Position numbers and translations under genes: made by a program. Shown in pieces: positions 46,707-56,280 of a stretch of 64,000 bases of DNA. Numbering within the stretch: the first letter of the stretch is position 1; each line of letters opens with the position of its first letter. The stretch is from Butyrivibrio sp. (GTDB lineage: Bacteria; Bacillota; Clostridia; Lachnospirales; Lachnospiraceae). Location of the stretch: positions 1-64,000 of the forward strand of contig NZ_JAGBLU010000104.1 in NCBI RefSeq assembly GCF_017635265.1, in the 5' to 3' direction. The notes under the pieces were generated by a model. It was given only the letters and a program-made list of their open reading frames with translations. It was not told the DNA's origin and did no database searches.

Positions 46707-46738
46707 TGTATTCTTAAATTTTTAATTTAAGAATACAT
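46706..46738 (+). terminator. Long AT-rich hairpin at gene end
   Basis: ATGTATTCTTAAATT and AATTTAAGAATACAT form a perfect 15-bp stem with a 3-nt loop, starting at the last base of the stop codon. There is no T-run after it, so it may be an mRNA 3'-end stabiliser rather than a classical terminator. It resembles the hairpin at 62691-62718. Confidence 0.45.
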
Positions 46739-46797
46739 GAGTATCGATATTATCAGAAATTCATCACTAAATTATATTTTCAGCAAAATTTTTCATG

Positions 46798-46806
46798 TGC
46801 TATAAG
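46798..46806 (+). promoter_or_regulatory. Extended -10 promoter before the GNAT gene
   Basis: TGCTATAAG is an extended -10 box (TATAAG at 46801-46806) located 12 bp before the ATG; TTTTTC at about 46781-46786 is a poor -35. The same TGCTATAA form occurs at 31150. Confidence 0.35.
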
Positions 46807-46818
46807 TAAGGTATAAAT

Positions 46819-47337
46819 ATGACAATAGTTGGCAAAAAGATATCTCTTAGATTAATGACAAAAGATGATACGGATTTGATTGTGAAATGGAGAAATAACC
46901 CGCGAGTTCGCAGAAACTTCGTTTACAGGGAGAAATTTACAAATGAAATCCACGAGAACTGGATTAAAACAAAGGTCGAGACGGGAGAAGTTGTTCAGCT
47001 CATAATCTGTGAGATGGAAAAAAATAATCGTCCTGTGGGAAGCGTGTACTTTAGGGATATTGACAATGTGGCTCACAGTGCTGAATATGGTATATTTATT
47101 GGTGAAGATGATTGCATTGGCAAAGGCTATGGCAATGAGACAGCAATCCTGGCTACGGATTATGCTAGAGATACATTAGGATTAAAAAAGCTTATCTTAA
47201 GAGTATTTACGTACAATGAAGCGGCTATTAAAAGCTATAAGAATGCCGGCTTTGTTAAGATAAGCGACCTCCCCATGGTAGAATGTAGCGACGGGGAGAA
47301 AAGTGATATGATACTTATGGAGCTTGACACAGTATGA
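46819..47337 (+). CDS. GNAT acetyltransferase (PseH/RimL-like)
   Basis: A 172-residue GNAT-fold N-acetyltransferase. SLRLMTKDDTDLIVKWRNNP and VRRNFVYREKFTNEIHENWI fit PseH-like enzymes that acetylate 4-amino sugars on nucleotides; the acetyl-CoA loop is DDCIGKGYGNETA and YNEAAIKSYKNAGF ends the fold. Candidate substrates are the PseH substrate for the pathway at 34310-36481 or dTDP-Fuc4N from WecE. RimJ/RimL protein acetyltransferases are related, so sugar specificity is inferred from context. Confidence 0.75.
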   Translation: MTIVGKKISLRLMTKDDTDLIVKWRNNPRVRRNFVYREKFTNEIHENWIKTKVETGEVVQLIICEMEKNNRPVGSVYFRDIDNVAHSAEYGIFIGEDDCIGKGYGNETAILATDYARDTLGLKKLILRVFTYNEAAIKSYKNAGFVKISDLPMVECSDGEKSDMILMELDTV

Positions 47338-47421
47338 AGCGTATCTTGTTAAGCTATCAAATACATATCAGACTCAATTTAGAAAGCCAGAAACGTGTCA
47401 CTGACAGAGGTGAAAAAAGTT

Positions 47422-48366
47422 ATGAAAAATAAGCTTGTGAGTTTTGTAATCCCCTGCTACAGATCGGAACAGACTCTTGAATCGGTAATAAATGAAATAG
47501 ATGAAACAATGGCAGGACTAAATTACAATTATGAGATTGTCCTTGTTAATGATGGCTCTCCTGATAATACCTGGGGCAAGATTCAGGAAATAGCAGGCAA
47601 AAGAGATGATAAAAAAATTCTTGGAATAAACTTTGCCAAAAACTTCGGTCAGCATGCTGCCTTAATGGCAGGACTGAAGAATGCCAAAGGAGATTATGTT
47701 ATCTGTCTTGATGATGACGGGCAGACACCTGCCAACGAGGTAAATAAGCTCATTAATGCTCTTGAAGGTGACGCAGATGCGGTATATGCCAGATATGGCC
47801 ACAAGCAGCACAATCTTTTCAGGAATTTTGGAACAGCAATGAATGAATGGATGGCAAGTGTTATGCTTGGAAAACCCAAGGAACTGTTTGTTTCAAGCTA
47901 TTTTGGCGTGAGAAGATTTGTTGTTGATGAAATGGTTAAGTACGACAGCTCATATCCATACGTTATAGGCCTGGTGCTTAGAAGTACCAAGAATATAGTT
48001 AACGTGGATGTTAATCACAGGAAAAGAGAAGTAGGAGCCAGTGGATATACATTCGCAAAGCTTCTTGGATTGTGGATAAACGGCTTTACTGCATTTAGCA
48101 TAAAACCGCTTAGAATAGCTACATTATCAGGCAGTATATTTGCTTTTTTCGGATTTTTATATGGGATATATACTGTTATCAAGAAATTTGTAAATCCTAA
48201 TGTTCCGGTTGGATTTTCAGCAATGATGAGTGCCATTATGTTTATTGGAGGAATGCTCATGCTTATGCTGGGAATGGTGGGAGAGTATTTGGGAAGAGTT
48301 TATATTTCACAGAACAAAAATCCGCAATATGTAATAAGAGAAACCACGGCAGATAAGGAAGACTGA
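47422..48366 (+). CDS. GT2 polyprenyl-phosphate glycosyltransferase (GtrB/ArnC-like)
   Basis: A 314-residue GT-A enzyme with SFVIPCYRSEQTLESVINEI, YEIVLVNDGSPDNT, NFAKNFGQHAALMAGLKNA and the DXD-like CLDDDGQTP. Two C-terminal membrane helices (about 225-250 and 263-290) and the ending GEYLGRVYISQNKNPQYVI are those of GtrB/ArnC/DPM1-like enzymes that load a sugar onto undecaprenyl phosphate. ATG 47422 is chosen over an in-frame GTG at 47395 because GAGGTG lies between them. A possible source of donor for GT-C transferases nearby. Confidence 0.87.
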   Translation: MKNKLVSFVIPCYRSEQTLESVINEIDETMAGLNYNYEIVLVNDGSPDNTWGKIQEIAGKRDDKKILGINFAKNFGQHAALMAGLKNAKGDYVICLDDDGQTPANEVNKLINALEGDADAVYARYGHKQHNLFRNFGTAMNEWMASVMLGKPKELFVSSYFGVRRFVVDEMVKYDSSYPYVIGLVLRSTKNIVNVDVNHRKREVGASGYTFAKLLGLWINGFTAFSIKPLRIATLSGSIFAFFGFLYGIYTVIKKFVNPNVPVGFSAMMSAIMFIGGMLMLMLGMVGEYLGRVYISQNKNPQYVIRETTADKED

Positions 48367-48448
48367 GTATAATCTTTCGGAAATTAAACTATTCAGGTTA
48401 TTTCGCTACAGTCTGATTCAGTAATTATTATTAATTTGGGGCAAAAAA

Positions 48449-50125
48449 GTGTATTCAGAGGAAAAAAGGGGGAACTTAAGAATAAATAAAGATCAAATAA
48501 GAGTCTGGCTGGTGTCAGGCTTATTTGGCATATTTACAGGCTTTTTTCTGGTGATCGGATACCAGCTTGAAATGCTGGACAAAGTTGATCTTTCAGATAA
48601 AAACGCCATGTATGCCATGCTCGGCCTTATGATCGTTATTACTATAGATACCAGATATGTCTGGAGAAATTATGAACAGGCGCATCTCGGGAAAAAGCTC
48701 TTTGGATTATTTACACTTGTAACTGCATCACCGGAAGATACTTCAGATAAAAAAATATTATTTACCAGGGAGCACTTATCAAAATGGGGAATCCTTGCGG
48801 CTTTAGGACTAGTGGTACTTTTAGCCGAATATCCCGGCTTTTTTGTCTATGATGCTCAGGAAGAGCTAAATGAAGTTCTTACAAGGACTTTCACAACTCA
48901 TCATCCACTTCTTCACGTACTGCTTCTTGGGGGTACAATAGCTCTTTTCCACAAAATCACAGGCTCATGGAATCTGGGAATATTTTCTTATATATTTCTG
49001 CAGATGCTGGTGATAACCTGTATTTTTGCCTACGTTATTACCTACATGCAAAAAAGAGGAATAGGGAAAAAAAGCAGAATCATCTGGACAATCTACTATG
49101 GCGTATTTCCAACAATTGTAATGTATACCCTCTGTTCTAGTAAAGATGGACTGTTTTCTTCTCTGCTCCTTCTTTTAACAGCTCTTTTGATACAACTTAT
49201 CAATAATCCCAAAGGTTATTTAGCAAGTAGATGCAAGGTAATTGCGTTTATAGTTGTTGCGTGCCTTATGCCATGCTTTAGACACAATGGATTTTATGCA
49301 TATCTTGTATTTATTCCCTTTACGCTTATATTCTTCATAAAAAAACTTTCAAAAGTTCTTATATCAATGTTAATAGCGCCTGTTATCTTATATCTTCTTA
49401 TAACAACAACCCTTTCATTGGCTCTTGCAAGTAGCACTCCTCATCATCAGGAAATGCTTACCGTGCCTATTATGCAGATGGCAAGGGTATATACCTATGA
49501 CAAAGATAGTCTCAGCCTTGAAGATATAAATACTTTAAAGGCCTACATTCCTGAAGAAAACTTAAACAAATATACTCCAAGAGTCTCAGACCTTGTGAAG
49601 GTTGGCTTTAACAATGAACTCTACGAACAGAACAAGACAGACTTCTGGAAATTATGGTTTAAACTTTTTAAGAGTCACCCCATGACCTATGTAAATGCCT
49701 GGCTTCTTACTTCATACGGATACTGGTATCCTCCTGCAAACATAAATGTATACAAGGGAACCACTGTCTACACCTTCACTTATGACGAAAGCTCTTATTT
49801 TGGTTATGAAGTAGAACTCCCTGGGGAAAGACATAGCTTTATACCTGCTATAGATAGTTTCTACAGATATATATCAATAGGCCCATTTCATAATGATTTT
49901 CCGATTCTTGCACTTATTTTTTCGCCAGGATTGTTAATAATTATATATTTATACATTCTTGCGTATAGACTATATAAAAGGGATTATAAGAACATATTTC
50001 CGTTTTTGCTCATATTACTCGTATGGCTTACAGTAATCCTGGGGCCGACATATTTAGTTCGATACGTTGTGATTTTATGGCTTGCATTGCCACTATTGTT
50101 AGTGACTGGGAGCACAAAAATATGA
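48449..50125 (+). CDS. DUF6020-like membrane protein
   Basis: A 558-residue protein with about 12 membrane helices. LAEYPGFFVYDAQEELNEVL followed by FTTHHPLLHVLLLGGTIA is characteristic of DUF6020-type proteins, GT-C-like membrane enzymes with an acidic first outer loop and a THHP motif. CSSKDGLFSSLLLLLTALL and PCFRHNGFYAYLVFIPF follow. The start is GTG 48449 after GGGGC. Function unknown; probably glycan-related. Confidence 0.7.
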   Translation: MYSEEKRGNLRINKDQIRVWLVSGLFGIFTGFFLVIGYQLEMLDKVDLSDKNAMYAMLGLMIVITIDTRYVWRNYEQAHLGKKLFGLFTLVTASPEDTSDKKILFTREHLSKWGILAALGLVVLLAEYPGFFVYDAQEELNEVLTRTFTTHHPLLHVLLLGGTIALFHKITGSWNLGIFSYIFLQMLVITCIFAYVITYMQKRGIGKKSRIIWTIYYGVFPTIVMYTLCSSKDGLFSSLLLLLTALLIQLINNPKGYLASRCKVIAFIVVACLMPCFRHNGFYAYLVFIPFTLIFFIKKLSKVLISMLIAPVILYLLITTTLSLALASSTPHHQEMLTVPIMQMARVYTYDKDSLSLEDINTLKAYIPEENLNKYTPRVSDLVKVGFNNELYEQNKTDFWKLWFKLFKSHPMTYVNAWLLTSYGYWYPPANINVYKGTTVYTFTYDESSYFGYEVELPGERHSFIPAIDSFYRYISIGPFHNDFPILALIFSPGLLIIIYLYILAYRLYKRDYKNIFPFLLILLVWLTVILGPTYLVRYVVILWLALPLLLVTGSTKI

Positions 50126-50138
50126 TTTGTAAAATACA

Positions 50139-50275
50139 GTGTGACAAGAGTGCATGTGTAGTTTTGCTGTTTTGAAAAACGTCGGTACTTAGTCGGCGTT
50201 TTATGACGACTTAGTACCGTTACGTTTTTCATGAAGTGGAAACGTCAGCAAAAATGCACATACACGTTGTCACAC
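50139..50275. repeat. 137-bp imperfect palindrome
   Basis: The arms begin GTGTGACAA and end TTGTCACAC. Inward they share TTTTGCTG/CAGCAAAA, GAAAAACGT/ACGTTTTTC and CGGTACTTAGTCG/CGACTTAGTACCG around a short AT-rich loop (GCGTTTTATGA). As RNA it would fold into one stem of more than 50 bp with a few bulges. As DNA it resembles a small palindromic mobile element. It lies in the 249-bp gap between the DUF6020-like and O-antigen-ligase-like genes. To its right, 50277-50310 is unusually GC-rich with two AGCCACA copies. Confidence 0.75.
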
Positions 50276-50311
50276 GTCTGCGTAGCCACATTCGCCCGCG
50301 CAGCCACAGAT

Positions 50312-50340
50312 TTGATAAGCTATGGCCTGTATGGTATTAT
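50312..50340 (+). promoter_or_regulatory. Probable sigma-A promoter of the second assembly operon
   Basis: TTGATA (50312-50317), a 17-bp spacer and TATTAT (50335-50340), 35 bp before the next ATG. Confidence 0.55.
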
Positions 50341-50374
50341 TGAGTGATAGTTTTTGGTGAGAAAAGGCAAAAAA

Positions 50375-52999
50375 ATGAGAAAAGTTATAGATAAAAAAAC
50401 TGCATGCAGAGCGGTAGTACTACTACTTGCTCTTATAGCTGTGCTCAGCATATTTCCATTCAGAATCTGGACCAAGGTAGAGAGCTTTTCTGCCGGTGGA
50501 CAGCTTCTTGATGAGAAAGAATTTGTAAACACTGAATATTCTGTTTCTCAGAAATTTGTAACTCAGTATGACAGATTAAGTTCTATAGATGTTTATGTTA
50601 CAGATGTTGAAAAAGGCAGATATTTAAGTGCAATACTAATGGATAAATATTACGGTGAGCTCTTTTATGTCTACGTTGATACTGCTGAATTTGAGCTTCC
50701 CGGTTACGTGACAATCCCTATTGAGTATGATGTAGAGGTGGGAGAAGAGTATTATCTATATCTTACCGGTTGCAGATCCAGATATAACGTGGCTTATGAA
50801 AGTGTTTCCGATTCCTCAGCCTATACAGGGGGATTGTACAGAAATGGTGAAGAAGTTCCTGCCCGTCACCTCGCAGCAATATACAAATACAGAATGCCAA
50901 TATCCAAGGCATTTTCCCTTGAGCTTATGGCCGGTATTGTTGCAGTAGCAATAGTTTTGTGTCTTATTATTGGATTTTATTACAGGAACAGATCTGAGAA
51001 AAACGCTCTTGTTACGATCAGACAGACTCTTAAAGTGGCACTCAATCCTTTGATTGCAATATTCTTTGGTGTACTTATGATCATGGTATTTCCATTGAAA
51101 ATCTTTGACATGAGAGCTGTTGATATTATTTTTTATGAAGTCGGACTGATTATCAGTGCCGGAATAGCATTTTATGCAGTTAATCACAAAGCGGTAAAGA
51201 ATCAGGTCGGCGTATCGTTTTGGGATGAAATTGATGTCAGGAATAAAGTGGTCTATGTGCTGATGATGTTTTCCATGGCTATGGCTATATGGTACGCCTG
51301 CGATTACATGAATGACCTGTTTGATATTTATCACACAATTTCAGAGAGAAGAATGCTCATATGGCTTCTTGTTTTCATGATTCTAACTCTAAGCTATAAA
51401 GAGCTGTTTAATATATTCAATCTGGTGTGGATAGTCTGCTCAACTGTTTATGGTGTGAATTATTATTATGCTCATGCTCTTGCTGATACTGAAAAAGAAT
51501 ATGATTTGCACAACATGATCCTTAAATACGGAATTATCATAGTGATTCTCGGAGGAGTACTTGCCCTTAATTTAACAGGACTTCTGATCGGATTCATTAA
51601 GAGAAAAGTATCCTCAAATGCTGAGCAAAAGATATCGGATTATGTGATCTCACCGTATGGAGTGTTGGTTTTAATATTCCTTGCTTCAATTGTAGTTATG
51701 AGAAATACGAGATGGTGGGGAGTTGCGCTTGCAGCCACTTTTACATGTCTTTACGTAAGATTGTCTGTCTGCAATTATAAAAAGGATTTTATCAAGATAG
51801 TTTCAGGTGGACTAATGATGAACTTTGCTATATCTCTTGTATTTAGCCTTCTTCATCGTTACTTTTCAGGATACGTAAGCGGACGATTCGGATTTCTTTT
51901 CCACACGGTTACTGTGACAGCAGAGTACTTCACATTTATGGGGGCTGTGGCAGCAGTTCTTTTAACAGCTAAGCTTGTGGCAATTCCTGACAGAACCGGA
52001 ATAAAACAGGTTATAAAGAATGCGTGGAAAGAAATTGTACTTTTTGGATGGATTGCATCTTATGCAATATTCACCGTATCAAGAACAGCATATCTTGCTA
52101 TGGGCGTATGTATTTTGCTTGTACTTATAGTTACTGCAATGAGATACAAGGGTGAATTTTTTAGAATGCTGCTTGTTATGATAATTAGTGTAATTGTATG
52201 CTTCCCCGGTGCATTTACGTTACAGAGAATTATCCCTACTATTGTTGCAAGACCTGTTGTGTACGCAATTGATGACACAGATGAATTCATAAGAGGCGGT
52301 GCTGCATGGGGCAACCCCAATTTTATGTGTGTTGAGAGATTCGCAAACCTCTTTGCCGGCAAGATTTTGGGACTTTCAGTCGGAGATTACGATTATCCGA
52401 CAGACATATATAACTATGATCCGGTGACCGGAGATCCTTACCTTGATTATTATGGCAATGAATATGAAGGAAGTGATGAGCAACAGCAAAAATATGGATT
52501 TGTAACGGATCCTGACAAGAATGAGCTTTTGGCATCAGCTGCAATAACAAGAGCAGAGCTGGCACTATTGATGTTTACAGAAGAGGTCAATGAATATGTT
52601 GATTCTTCAAATATCATTGATGTGCTTTCAAATGGACGAATAACTATATTCAAGTCCTATTTAAAAGAACTGAATCTGACAGGGCATGATGAGATGGGAG
52701 CTGAACTTCCTAATGGAGAAATAGCTGTTCATGCTCACAACACATATATACAGGTGGCATATGACCACGGAATTATAGTGGGGATTTTGTTTATAGCATT
52801 TATGGTATGCGGAATAGCCGGCGGACTTTCTTTTTACAAGAAAGAGAAAAATGAACCGTTGGCGCTGGTGCCATTTGCGGTTATACTTGGATTCGCTGTT
52901 GCAGGCATAAGCGAATGGGTATTTATGTTCAGTAATCCAATGACACTGGCACTGATGTTTGCTATAGCACCATTATTATTTGGCAAAAGGGCAAGATGA
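50375..52999 (+). CDS. O-antigen-ligase/polymerase-like membrane protein
   Basis: An 874-residue protein. An N-terminal helix is followed by an outer domain of ~150 residues (SFSAGGQLLDEKEFVNTEYS, beta-rich), then about 12 membrane helices. The Wzy_C/O-antigen-ligase signature is AHNTYIQVAYDHGIIVGILF near the C-terminus, preceded by a large outer loop (~620-780) with RGGAAWGNPNF. Such proteins polymerise glycans or transfer them to lipid or protein (WaaL, PglL). It is much larger than most. ATG 50375 is preferred over an in-frame TTG at 50354. It opens the second assembly operon. Confidence 0.78.
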   Translation: MRKVIDKKTACRAVVLLLALIAVLSIFPFRIWTKVESFSAGGQLLDEKEFVNTEYSVSQKFVTQYDRLSSIDVYVTDVEKGRYLSAILMDKYYGELFYVYVDTAEFELPGYVTIPIEYDVEVGEEYYLYLTGCRSRYNVAYESVSDSSAYTGGLYRNGEEVPARHLAAIYKYRMPISKAFSLELMAGIVAVAIVLCLIIGFYYRNRSEKNALVTIRQTLKVALNPLIAIFFGVLMIMVFPLKIFDMRAVDIIFYEVGLIISAGIAFYAVNHKAVKNQVGVSFWDEIDVRNKVVYVLMMFSMAMAIWYACDYMNDLFDIYHTISERRMLIWLLVFMILTLSYKELFNIFNLVWIVCSTVYGVNYYYAHALADTEKEYDLHNMILKYGIIIVILGGVLALNLTGLLIGFIKRKVSSNAEQKISDYVISPYGVLVLIFLASIVVMRNTRWWGVALAATFTCLYVRLSVCNYKKDFIKIVSGGLMMNFAISLVFSLLHRYFSGYVSGRFGFLFHTVTVTAEYFTFMGAVAAVLLTAKLVAIPDRTGIKQVIKNAWKEIVLFGWIASYAIFTVSRTAYLAMGVCILLVLIVTAMRYKGEFFRMLLVMIISVIVCFPGAFTLQRIIPTIVARPVVYAIDDTDEFIRGGAAWGNPNFMCVERFANLFAGKILGLSVGDYDYPTDIYNYDPVTGDPYLDYYGNEYEGSDEQQQKYGFVTDPDKNELLASAAITRAELALLMFTEEVNEYVDSSNIIDVLSNGRITIFKSYLKELNLTGHDEMGAELPNGEIAVHAHNTYIQVAYDHGIIVGILFIAFMVCGIAGGLSFYKKEKNEPLALVPFAVILGFAVAGISEWVFMFSNPMTLALMFAIAPLLFGKRAR

Positions 53000-53000
53000 T

Positions 53001-54938
53001 ATGCGCAAGGAAAAAGAACCATTTAATTATCAAAAACTATATAGAAGAACAGGTCTGATAATATACGATATCATCAGCGTTATTGTGGCAAGTTACGTGG
53101 CAATCCTTATAAGATATGAGTTCAGGATTGGTACTATTCCTGAACATTTCCTTAATCCCGTAACAACTTTTTTGCCAATTAATATACTGATGACACTTTT
53201 AGTGTTTTATCTGTTTAAGCTCTATGACAGTTTATGGGCATATGCGGGAGAAAGAGAGCTTCAAAATCTTGTCATGGGCTGCGTGCTTTCAGGCGTGCTT
53301 AATGCCATTGGCCTTCAGTTTTTTAAATCTGAGGATCAGCCTGTGCCACAGAGCTACTATTTCCTGTATACATTTCTTTTGATAACACTGATCTTTGCCA
53401 GCAGATTCTCCTATAGATTTCTTAGGACACAGAAGCACAGGGCAGAAAACAAGCATAATTCCAAGGCTGTAATGATTATTGGAGCAGGTGAAGCTGCTAA
53501 TATAATCATTAAGGATATTATTACAAGTAATTTCTCCACCATGTCCATCAAGTGCATTATTGATGATGATACTGAAAAGTGGGGAAAATATATTCAGGGA
53601 ATCAGAGTTGTGGGCGGTCGCGAGAGAATTGTTGAGTGCGCGGATCTTTACGATATTGATGAGATTATTGTCGCCATGCCTTCAATTTCGAGGCAGGAAC
53701 TCAGGAAAATTCTTGATATCTGTAAGAACACCGACTGTAAGTTGAGGTCCCTTCCGGGAATGTACCAGCTTGTCAATGGCGAAGTTAATGTATCAAGACT
53801 TCGTGATGTAGAAGTAGAGGACCTTCTTGGAAGAGACCCGATCGCAGTTGACCTTGATTCCATTGCAGGCTATGTAAGCGGCAAGACTGTCATGGTCACA
53901 GGTGGTGGCGGTTCCATTGGCTCTGAGCTTTGCAGACAGATCGCCCAGCACTCACCAAAGAGACTTATTATTGTAGATATTTACGAGAACAACGCCTATG
54001 ACATTCAGCAGGAGCTTAAGACAAAATATCAGGATCTTGATCTGGTGGTTCTTATAGCGTCTGTCAGAAATACGCTTAGGATAAATACAATCTTTGAAAC
54101 ATACAAGCCGGACATCGTTTATCACGCGGCTGCCCATAAGCATGTACCGCTCATGGAAGACAGCCCGGGAGAAGCTATCAAGAACAACGTATTCGGAACC
54201 TGGAAGACTGCTATGGCAGCAGCCATGAACGGAACCAGGAAGTTTGTTCTCATTTCTACGGATAAGGCTGTAAACCCGACAAATGTTATGGGTGCCAGCA
54301 AAAGAATCTGCGAGATGATTGTTCAGACTTTCAACAAGCACTATGATACAGAGTTTGTTGCAGTCAGATTTGGCAATGTACTCGGATCAAACGGTTCAGT
54401 TATTCCTCTGTTTAAAAAACAGATCATGGCAGGAGGACCTGTTACAGTAACAGACCCTAACATTATCAGATACTTTATGACAATTTCTGAAGCGGTTTCA
54501 CTTGTGCTTCAGGCCGGAGCATTTGCAAAAGGCGGAGAGATTTTTGTCCTTGATATGGGTGAACCTGTAAGAATACTGGATCTTGCAGAAAATCTTATTA
54601 AACTTTCCGGTTTTAAGGTCGGAGAGGATATTAAGATTGAATTTACAGGACTTCGTCCCGGAGAAAAACTCTATGAGGAAATGCTCATGGATGAGGAAGG
54701 GCTTCAGGATACAGCAAACAAGATGATTCATATAGGAAAGCCAATCGAGCTTGATGAGATGAAGTTCTTTTCAGAGCTCGAAAGACTTCATAAAGCTGCA
54801 AGGGCAGAAGCTCCTGATATTAAGATGCTGGTTCGGGAAATTGTTACGACATATCATCCTACAGACAATGAGGAAGATAAGTCTGCCGAGCATATGGAAG
54901 CTCTGAAAAAGGCAGCAGAAAAGATTAATGAAGAGTAA
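53001..54938 (+). CDS. PglF/CapD-type UDP-GlcNAc 4,6-dehydratase (membrane)
   Basis: A 645-residue protein with four N-terminal membrane helices, a CoA-binding-like Rossmann domain (MIIGAGEAANIIIKDI) and a C-terminal SDR dehydratase domain. NAD-binding GGGGSIGSE is at about 301-309; the catalytic LISTDKAVNPTNVMGASKRI replaces the usual Tyr as in PglF/FlaA1. It makes UDP-2-acetamido-2,6-dideoxy-4-keto-hexose, the substrate for the aminotransferase that follows at 55009. ATG 53001 is chosen over an in-frame TTG at 52980. Confidence 0.92.
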   Translation: MRKEKEPFNYQKLYRRTGLIIYDIISVIVASYVAILIRYEFRIGTIPEHFLNPVTTFLPINILMTLLVFYLFKLYDSLWAYAGERELQNLVMGCVLSGVLNAIGLQFFKSEDQPVPQSYYFLYTFLLITLIFASRFSYRFLRTQKHRAENKHNSKAVMIIGAGEAANIIIKDIITSNFSTMSIKCIIDDDTEKWGKYIQGIRVVGGRERIVECADLYDIDEIIVAMPSISRQELRKILDICKNTDCKLRSLPGMYQLVNGEVNVSRLRDVEVEDLLGRDPIAVDLDSIAGYVSGKTVMVTGGGGSIGSELCRQIAQHSPKRLIIVDIYENNAYDIQQELKTKYQDLDLVVLIASVRNTLRINTIFETYKPDIVYHAAAHKHVPLMEDSPGEAIKNNVFGTWKTAMAAAMNGTRKFVLISTDKAVNPTNVMGASKRICEMIVQTFNKHYDTEFVAVRFGNVLGSNGSVIPLFKKQIMAGGPVTVTDPNIIRYFMTISEAVSLVLQAGAFAKGGEIFVLDMGEPVRILDLAENLIKLSGFKVGEDIKIEFTGLRPGEKLYEEMLMDEEGLQDTANKMIHIGKPIELDEMKFFSELERLHKAARAEAPDIKMLVREIVTTYHPTDNEEDKSAEHMEALKKAAEKINEE

Positions 54939-55008
54939 AAACACTTGCCGATGTACCTGATGAGATTTTATTGAATCTTGTGTAGCGGATAAGAGTAATG
55001 GAGGCATC

Positions 55009-56280
55009 ATGGAAATAAAAAGATTTGAGAAAAAAGTTTATCTTTCTTCTCCAACCATGCATGGTGATGAGCTTAAATACATGCAGGAAGCCTATGAAAC
55101 AAACTGGATGTCTACGGTTGGAGCAAATATTAACGAGATAGAACGCCTTATGGCAGAAAAAATCGGCTGTAAGGATGCAGTTGCTTTATCATGTGGAACA
55201 GCAGCACTTCATCTTGCAATCAAACTTGCAGGAGAGAGATTGTACGGTCAGCCCAAGGTGGGACATGGAAGTCTTGAAGGTAAAAAAGTTTTTTGTTCAG
55301 ACATGACTTTTGATGCAACAGTTAATCCTGTGGCATACGAAGGCGGAGAAGCAGTATATATTGATACTGAAAGAGACACCTGGAACATGGATCCCAAGGC
55401 TTTGGAGAAGGCTTTTGAGATTTATCCTGATGTTAGGCTTGTAGTAATTGCTCACCTTTATGGAACACCGGGTAAAATTGATGAAATCAAAGAAGTATGC
55501 GACAAACACGGAGCTCTTATTGTTGAAGATGCAGCAGAATCCCTTGGCGCTACATATAAAGGAAAACAGACAGGACTCTTTGGTGATTACAGCGTGATTT
55601 CTTTTAACGGAAACAAGATCATCACAGGTTCATCAGGTGGAATGTTTGTTACAAATAGTGTAGAGGACGCCCACAAAGTTCGTAAGTGGTCAACACAGTC
55701 CAGAGAAGATGCACCTTGGTATCAGCATGAGGAACTTGGCTTTAACTATCGCATGAGCAACGTTATAGCAGGTGTTGTAAGAGGTCAGATTCCATATCTT
55801 GAGGAACATATCGCTCAGAAAAAGGCGATATATGAGCGTTATAAAGAAGGTTTTAAGGATCTTCCTGTTACAATGAATCCGTTTGATGAGAAAAACAGTG
55901 AGCCAAATTACTGGCTTTCCTGCATTCTTATAGATAAAGATGCAATGTGCAGGCACGTACGCGGTGAGAAGGAAGCTCTCTACATTTCAGAGCCCGGAAA
56001 AAGCTGCCCGACAGAGATACTTGAGAAAATTGCTGCTATTAATGCTGAAGGCCGTCCTATCTGGAAACCAATGCATATGCAGCCAATTTATCGTATGAAT
56101 GGCTTTGTGACAGCCACAGGAAACGGCAGAGCAAGAAGCAATGCCTACATCAAGGAGACAGGCTTTGAGGATGTTGGAAGCGACATCTTTGACAGAGGAC
56201 TTTGCCTTCCAAGCGACAACAAGATGACTCCTGAGCAGCAGGATGTGATCATCGAAGTTGTTAAGAGATGTTTTGTGTAG
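55009..56280 (+). CDS. DegT/PglE-like UDP-4-keto-sugar aminotransferase
   Basis: A 423-residue PLP aminotransferase (DegT/DnrJ/EryC1/StrS family). VYLSSPTMHGDELKYMQEAY and ETNWMSTVGANINEIERLMA open it as in PglE; ALSCGTAALHLAI, EDAAESLGATYKGKQTG, SFNGNKIIT with PLP Lys203 and NYRMSNVIAGVVRGQI follow. It should make UDP-4-amino-4,6-dideoxy-GlcNAc from the PglF-like product. It is slightly longer than PglE because of an insertion near residues 78-90. GGAGG precedes the ATG. Confidence 0.9.
   Translation: MEIKRFEKKVYLSSPTMHGDELKYMQEAYETNWMSTVGANINEIERLMAEKIGCKDAVALSCGTAALHLAIKLAGERLYGQPKVGHGSLEGKKVFCSDMTFDATVNPVAYEGGEAVYIDTERDTWNMDPKALEKAFEIYPDVRLVVIAHLYGTPGKIDEIKEVCDKHGALIVEDAAESLGATYKGKQTGLFGDYSVISFNGNKIITGSSGGMFVTNSVEDAHKVRKWSTQSREDAPWYQHEELGFNYRMSNVIAGVVRGQIPYLEEHIAQKKAIYERYKEGFKDLPVTMNPFDEKNSEPNYWLSCILIDKDAMCRHVRGEKEALYISEPGKSCPTEILEKIAAINAEGRPIWKPMHMQPIYRMNGFVTATGNGRARSNAYIKETGFEDVGSDIFDRGLCLPSDNKMTPEQQDVIIEVVKRCFV

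Noticed and set aside
46706..46738. Hairpin considered as an insertion-sequence end or attachment site
   Set aside because: No transposase, integrase or target duplication is visible nearby, and the related hairpin at 62691-62718 has paired changes that suggest RNA structure.
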